Assembly: GCF_000426285.1 (NCBI RefSeq)
Contig: NZ_AUFB01000010.1
Span: 62,001-126,000, forward strand
Origin: Rhizobium leucaenae USDA 9039
Lineage (GTDB): Bacteria; Pseudomonadota; Alphaproteobacteria; Rhizobiales; Rhizobiaceae
DNA length: 64,000 nt
Direction: 5' to 3'
Below, one piece after another: positions 62,014 to 64,000 of the stretch (its first letter is position 1; each line of letters opens with the position of its first letter). A program made the translations under genes and the position numbers. Below the pieces are notes generated by a model. The model made no database searches, was not told the DNA's origin, and was given only the letters and a program-made list of their open reading frames with translations.

Positions 62014-63105
62014 TCAGCGGCCGGTGATGTTCGGCGCCAGATCACCGACGAAATCGCCGATCCCCGGCCGCTTCAACGCCTTAAACGACAGTGGCCGGCA
62101 GAGATCCATCGCCGCGATGCCGATGCGTGCCGTCATCATGCCATTGACGACGCCTTCACCGAGCCGAGCCGAGAGTTTCGAGGCCAAACCGTGGCCGATC
62201 AACTGCTGCACGATGCTATCGCCGACGGCAATGGAGCCCGTCACCGCAAGGTGAGCGAGCACGTCGCGCATCAGCCTGATCATGCCGAGCGTGCCGGGTC
62301 TGCCGCCGTAAAGCTCCGCCATGGCGCGCACCAGCTTAGCCGATTCGTAGAGCACGTAGAGAATGTCCACCAGCGCACGCGGGCTAACCGCCGTGACGAC
62401 CGAAACTCGTTTGGACGCGCCGAGAATCAGCGTCCGGGCGCGGCGATCGAGCGGACCGAGCAGTTCTCGTTCGGCAAGGTCGATCAATTGCGGCGCGTCG
62501 ATGATATCGCTTTCGGCCGCTTTCAAGGTTGCGCGGCCCTTCGCCGTTTCCGGATTAGCCTCCAAAAGGGTGCAGAGGCGCTGGACGAGCGCTTTTGCAC
62601 GCGCGGGTCGCGGCTCCACAATGGCGGCTTCTGCCTCCGCTTTGATTGTCTGCACGGCCGCAAGCCGCAGCATGCCCGCCGTCTCGCGAATGACGATGGC
62701 GAGAACTGCGAGGATGCCGATGCCGAGCACCGCAAGGGCGGCATAGCCAAGCCAGTCGGCGCGACTGAAGAGATCGCGAATCAACTGGTCGGTCCACAGA
62801 CCGAAGGCAAGAGACACGAGAATGCCGAAGGCGCCGGCGGCAACCTTGCCGAAGGAAAAACTGCGGCGGCGCGGCGCTGCTACCAGAGTTTCTGGATCGG
62901 GGGCGACGAGAGCGGGGTTGAGGAATGGATCTTCCTCATCCGGCGTCAACACGATTTCGGTATCGAAACTCTGTGGCTTGCGGCGCGGCGGTGCTTCCGC
63001 AGCCTTTTCGGCAGCCGCATCGTCTTTCGACATTTCCGGCTCGATCGAAAAGGCGGCGGGACGGCGTGAAAGGCCCGTGGGATCGTCTGCGGTCGGTTTC
63101 GTCAT
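62014..63105 (-). CDS. ycjF: YcjF-like membrane protein (TIGR01620)
   Basis: A 363-residue inner-membrane protein. A 90-residue polar N-terminus precedes two adjacent spans (about 90-112 and 118-140). The conserved C-terminal DUF697-like part follows: AVSPRALVDILYVLYESAKLVRAMAELYGGRPG, then GVVNGMMTARIGIAAMDLCRPLSF. It pairs with YcjX: the ycjX stop overlaps the ycjF start as ATGA, so they are translated together. Envelope-stress association is known for E. coli ycjXF, but the molecular role is unknown. Confidence 0.9.
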   Translation of the reverse strand: MTKPTADDPTGLSRRPAAFSIEPEMSKDDAAAEKAAEAPPRRKPQSFDTEIVLTPDEEDPFLNPALVAPDPETLVAAPRRRSFSFGKVAAGAFGILVSLAFGLWTDQLIRDLFSRADWLGYAALAVLGIGILAVLAIVIRETAGMLRLAAVQTIKAEAEAAIVEPRPARAKALVQRLCTLLEANPETAKGRATLKAAESDIIDAPQLIDLAERELLGPLDRRARTLILGASKRVSVVTAVSPRALVDILYVLYESAKLVRAMAELYGGRPGTLGMIRLMRDVLAHLAVTGSIAVGDSIVQQLIGHGLASKLSARLGEGVVNGMMTARIGIAAMDLCRPLSFKALKRPGIGDFVGDLAPNITGR

Positions 63106-64000
63106 GCGAGCCGGTCTCCGAACAGAAACTGCATGGCGCGGTCGAGGCGGATATGCGGCACGGAGAGTTTGATACCAGCACCGGTCTCGTCCAGCTCCGG
63201 CGGACGGAAGCGGACGACGCTCACCTCGGGCAGATGGACGTTTGCCGCGCCGGATTCAAGCGCATCGAACAGTCGTTGCGGATTTTCCGGCAGGTCACCA
63301 GGGAAGACCGCGGTTTTGCGGTTGCCGTCGAACGTCTCGCCACCGATCGCTTCGCGATCCATCGGGGTGCCGACGATGACGGGAAGCGTATGACCCTCGC
63401 GCTTTACCGTCGCTTCGCGCGTGGCGCGGACCGAAGCGATGGCCATGACCTCGATACCGGCCCCGGCCATGCCGATCCGTTCGATGGCGCGTTCCACTAG
63501 GCGGCGGGTCAAAGCTTCGAGCCGGTCGTGACTTTCGTGGTGCAGATGATCGGCCTTGGTCGCAGCGACCAGAACGCGGTCGATGCGCCGGCCGAGCAGT
63601 GAAGAGAAGAAGGAATTGGCGCCGGGACGGAAGCAGGCAAGCACATCCGTCAGCGCGCGTTCCAGATCCTGAACTGCTTCCGGGCCGCGATTGATTGCCT
63701 GCAGCGCATCGATGAGGACGATCTGCCGGTCTAGGCGGGCGAAATGCTCGCGGAAGAAGGGTTTCACCACGACGGACTTATAGGCCTCGTAGCGGCGTTC
63801 CATCATCGCCCATAGCGAGCCCTTCTGCGCTTTGCCTTCGGGCGGAGGCACCAGCGGCGCGAAGGTCAATGCCGGCGAACCGTCGAGATCGCCGGGCAAC
63901 AGGAAACGGCCGGGCGGCAAGGTCGAAAGCGAACGTTCGTCGGATTTGCAGGCTTTGAGGTAGCTGGAGAAAGCGGTGGCGAGTTCGCGGGCGATCGTCT
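63102..64000 (-). CDS. ycjX: YcjX-like P-loop protein (DUF463), 5' end outside window
   Basis: The C-terminal 299 codons of a YcjX-family GTPase-like protein. The frame is open to the last base of the window, so the N-terminal part with the P-loop lies beyond it. Visible family blocks are FSSYLKACKSDERSLSTLPPGRFLLPGDL, MERRYEAYKSVVVKPFFREHFARLDRQIVLIDALQAINRG, LVAATKADHLHHESHDRLEAL (a TKxD-like base-recognition motif), and a C-terminal FRPPELD...RLDRAMQFLFGDRLA. It overlaps ycjF by four bases. Confidence 0.92.
   Translation of the reverse strand, partial: TIARELATAFSSYLKACKSDERSLSTLPPGRFLLPGDLDGSPALTFAPLVPPPEGKAQKGSLWAMMERRYEAYKSVVVKPFFREHFARLDRQIVLIDALQAINRGPEAVQDLERALTDVLACFRPGANSFFSSLLGRRIDRVLVAATKADHLHHESHDRLEALTRRLVERAIERIGMAGAGIEVMAIASVRATREATVKREGHTLPVIVGTPMDREAIGGETFDGNRKTAVFPGDLPENPQRLFDALESGAANVHLPEVSVVRFRPPELDETGAGIKLSVPHIRLDRAMQFLFGDRLA

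Overview
The window is about 60% GC chromosomal DNA from an alphaproteobacterium of the Rhizobiaceae, most likely Rhizobium in the broad sense. Support comes from gene content: a class II DAHP synthase, a malic enzyme fused to a phosphotransacetylase-like domain, a very large growth-pole-ring type coiled-coil protein, a YcjX/YcjF pair, a four-gene MCE lipid-transport operon, and a LacI-controlled ABC sugar locus. No rRNA, tRNA, CRISPR array, insertion sequence or phage gene was seen. Species cannot be fixed from this sequence alone.

Layout. 0-8.4 kb: an alpha/beta hydrolase cut by the window edge, a PPOX-fold protein, a diguanylate cyclase, two unrelated fumarases in tandem (class I Fe-S, then class II), and a YcbB-type L,D-transpeptidase. 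8.5-15.7 kb: a decayed aspartic protease, gph, rpiA, a DUF2059 protein, glutathione reductase, class II DAHP synthase, a GFA protein, and a decayed ParD/ParE toxin-antitoxin pair. 15.7-28.1 kb: a DUF1003 protein, an LtaS-like phosphatase/transferase, NAD synthetase, a TolB-like propeller, an ankyrin protein, a DUF2865 secreted protein, malic enzyme, a glycerophosphodiesterase and an LpxH-like phosphatase. 28.2-35.8 kb: an MFS transporter, the MCE operon (permease, ATPase, MCE protein, lipoprotein), an SRPBCC protein and gnd.

35.9-49.1 kb is a self-contained carbohydrate locus. A LacI-type regulator diverges from an ABC importer (binding protein, two permeases, ATPase), a GH2 beta-mannosidase, a sugar isomerase/epimerase, a Gfo/Idh/MocA oxidoreductase, an aldo/keto reductase and a GH43 beta-xylosidase-type enzyme. 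Two matching 14-bp pseudopalindromes, one by the regulator and one just before the importer, are good operator candidates. A closely related site lies upstream of the MFS transporter.

49.3-64 kb: an RcnB-like small secreted protein, a 2411-residue GPR/RgsE-type polar growth scaffold built of 44-residue (4 x 11) coiled-coil repeats, an Hpt protein, a 2Fe-2S ferredoxin, a possible small RNA, a DUF922 protein, the folP-folB-folK operon, a small secreted protein, and ycjF-ycjX. The region between the scaffold gene and the Hpt gene carries a perfect CtrA-type box (TTAA-N7-TTAAC) and a 24-bp palindrome. CtrA half-sites also precede the L,D-transpeptidase, the MCE operon and a secreted-protein gene, so cell-cycle control of envelope growth is a plausible theme.
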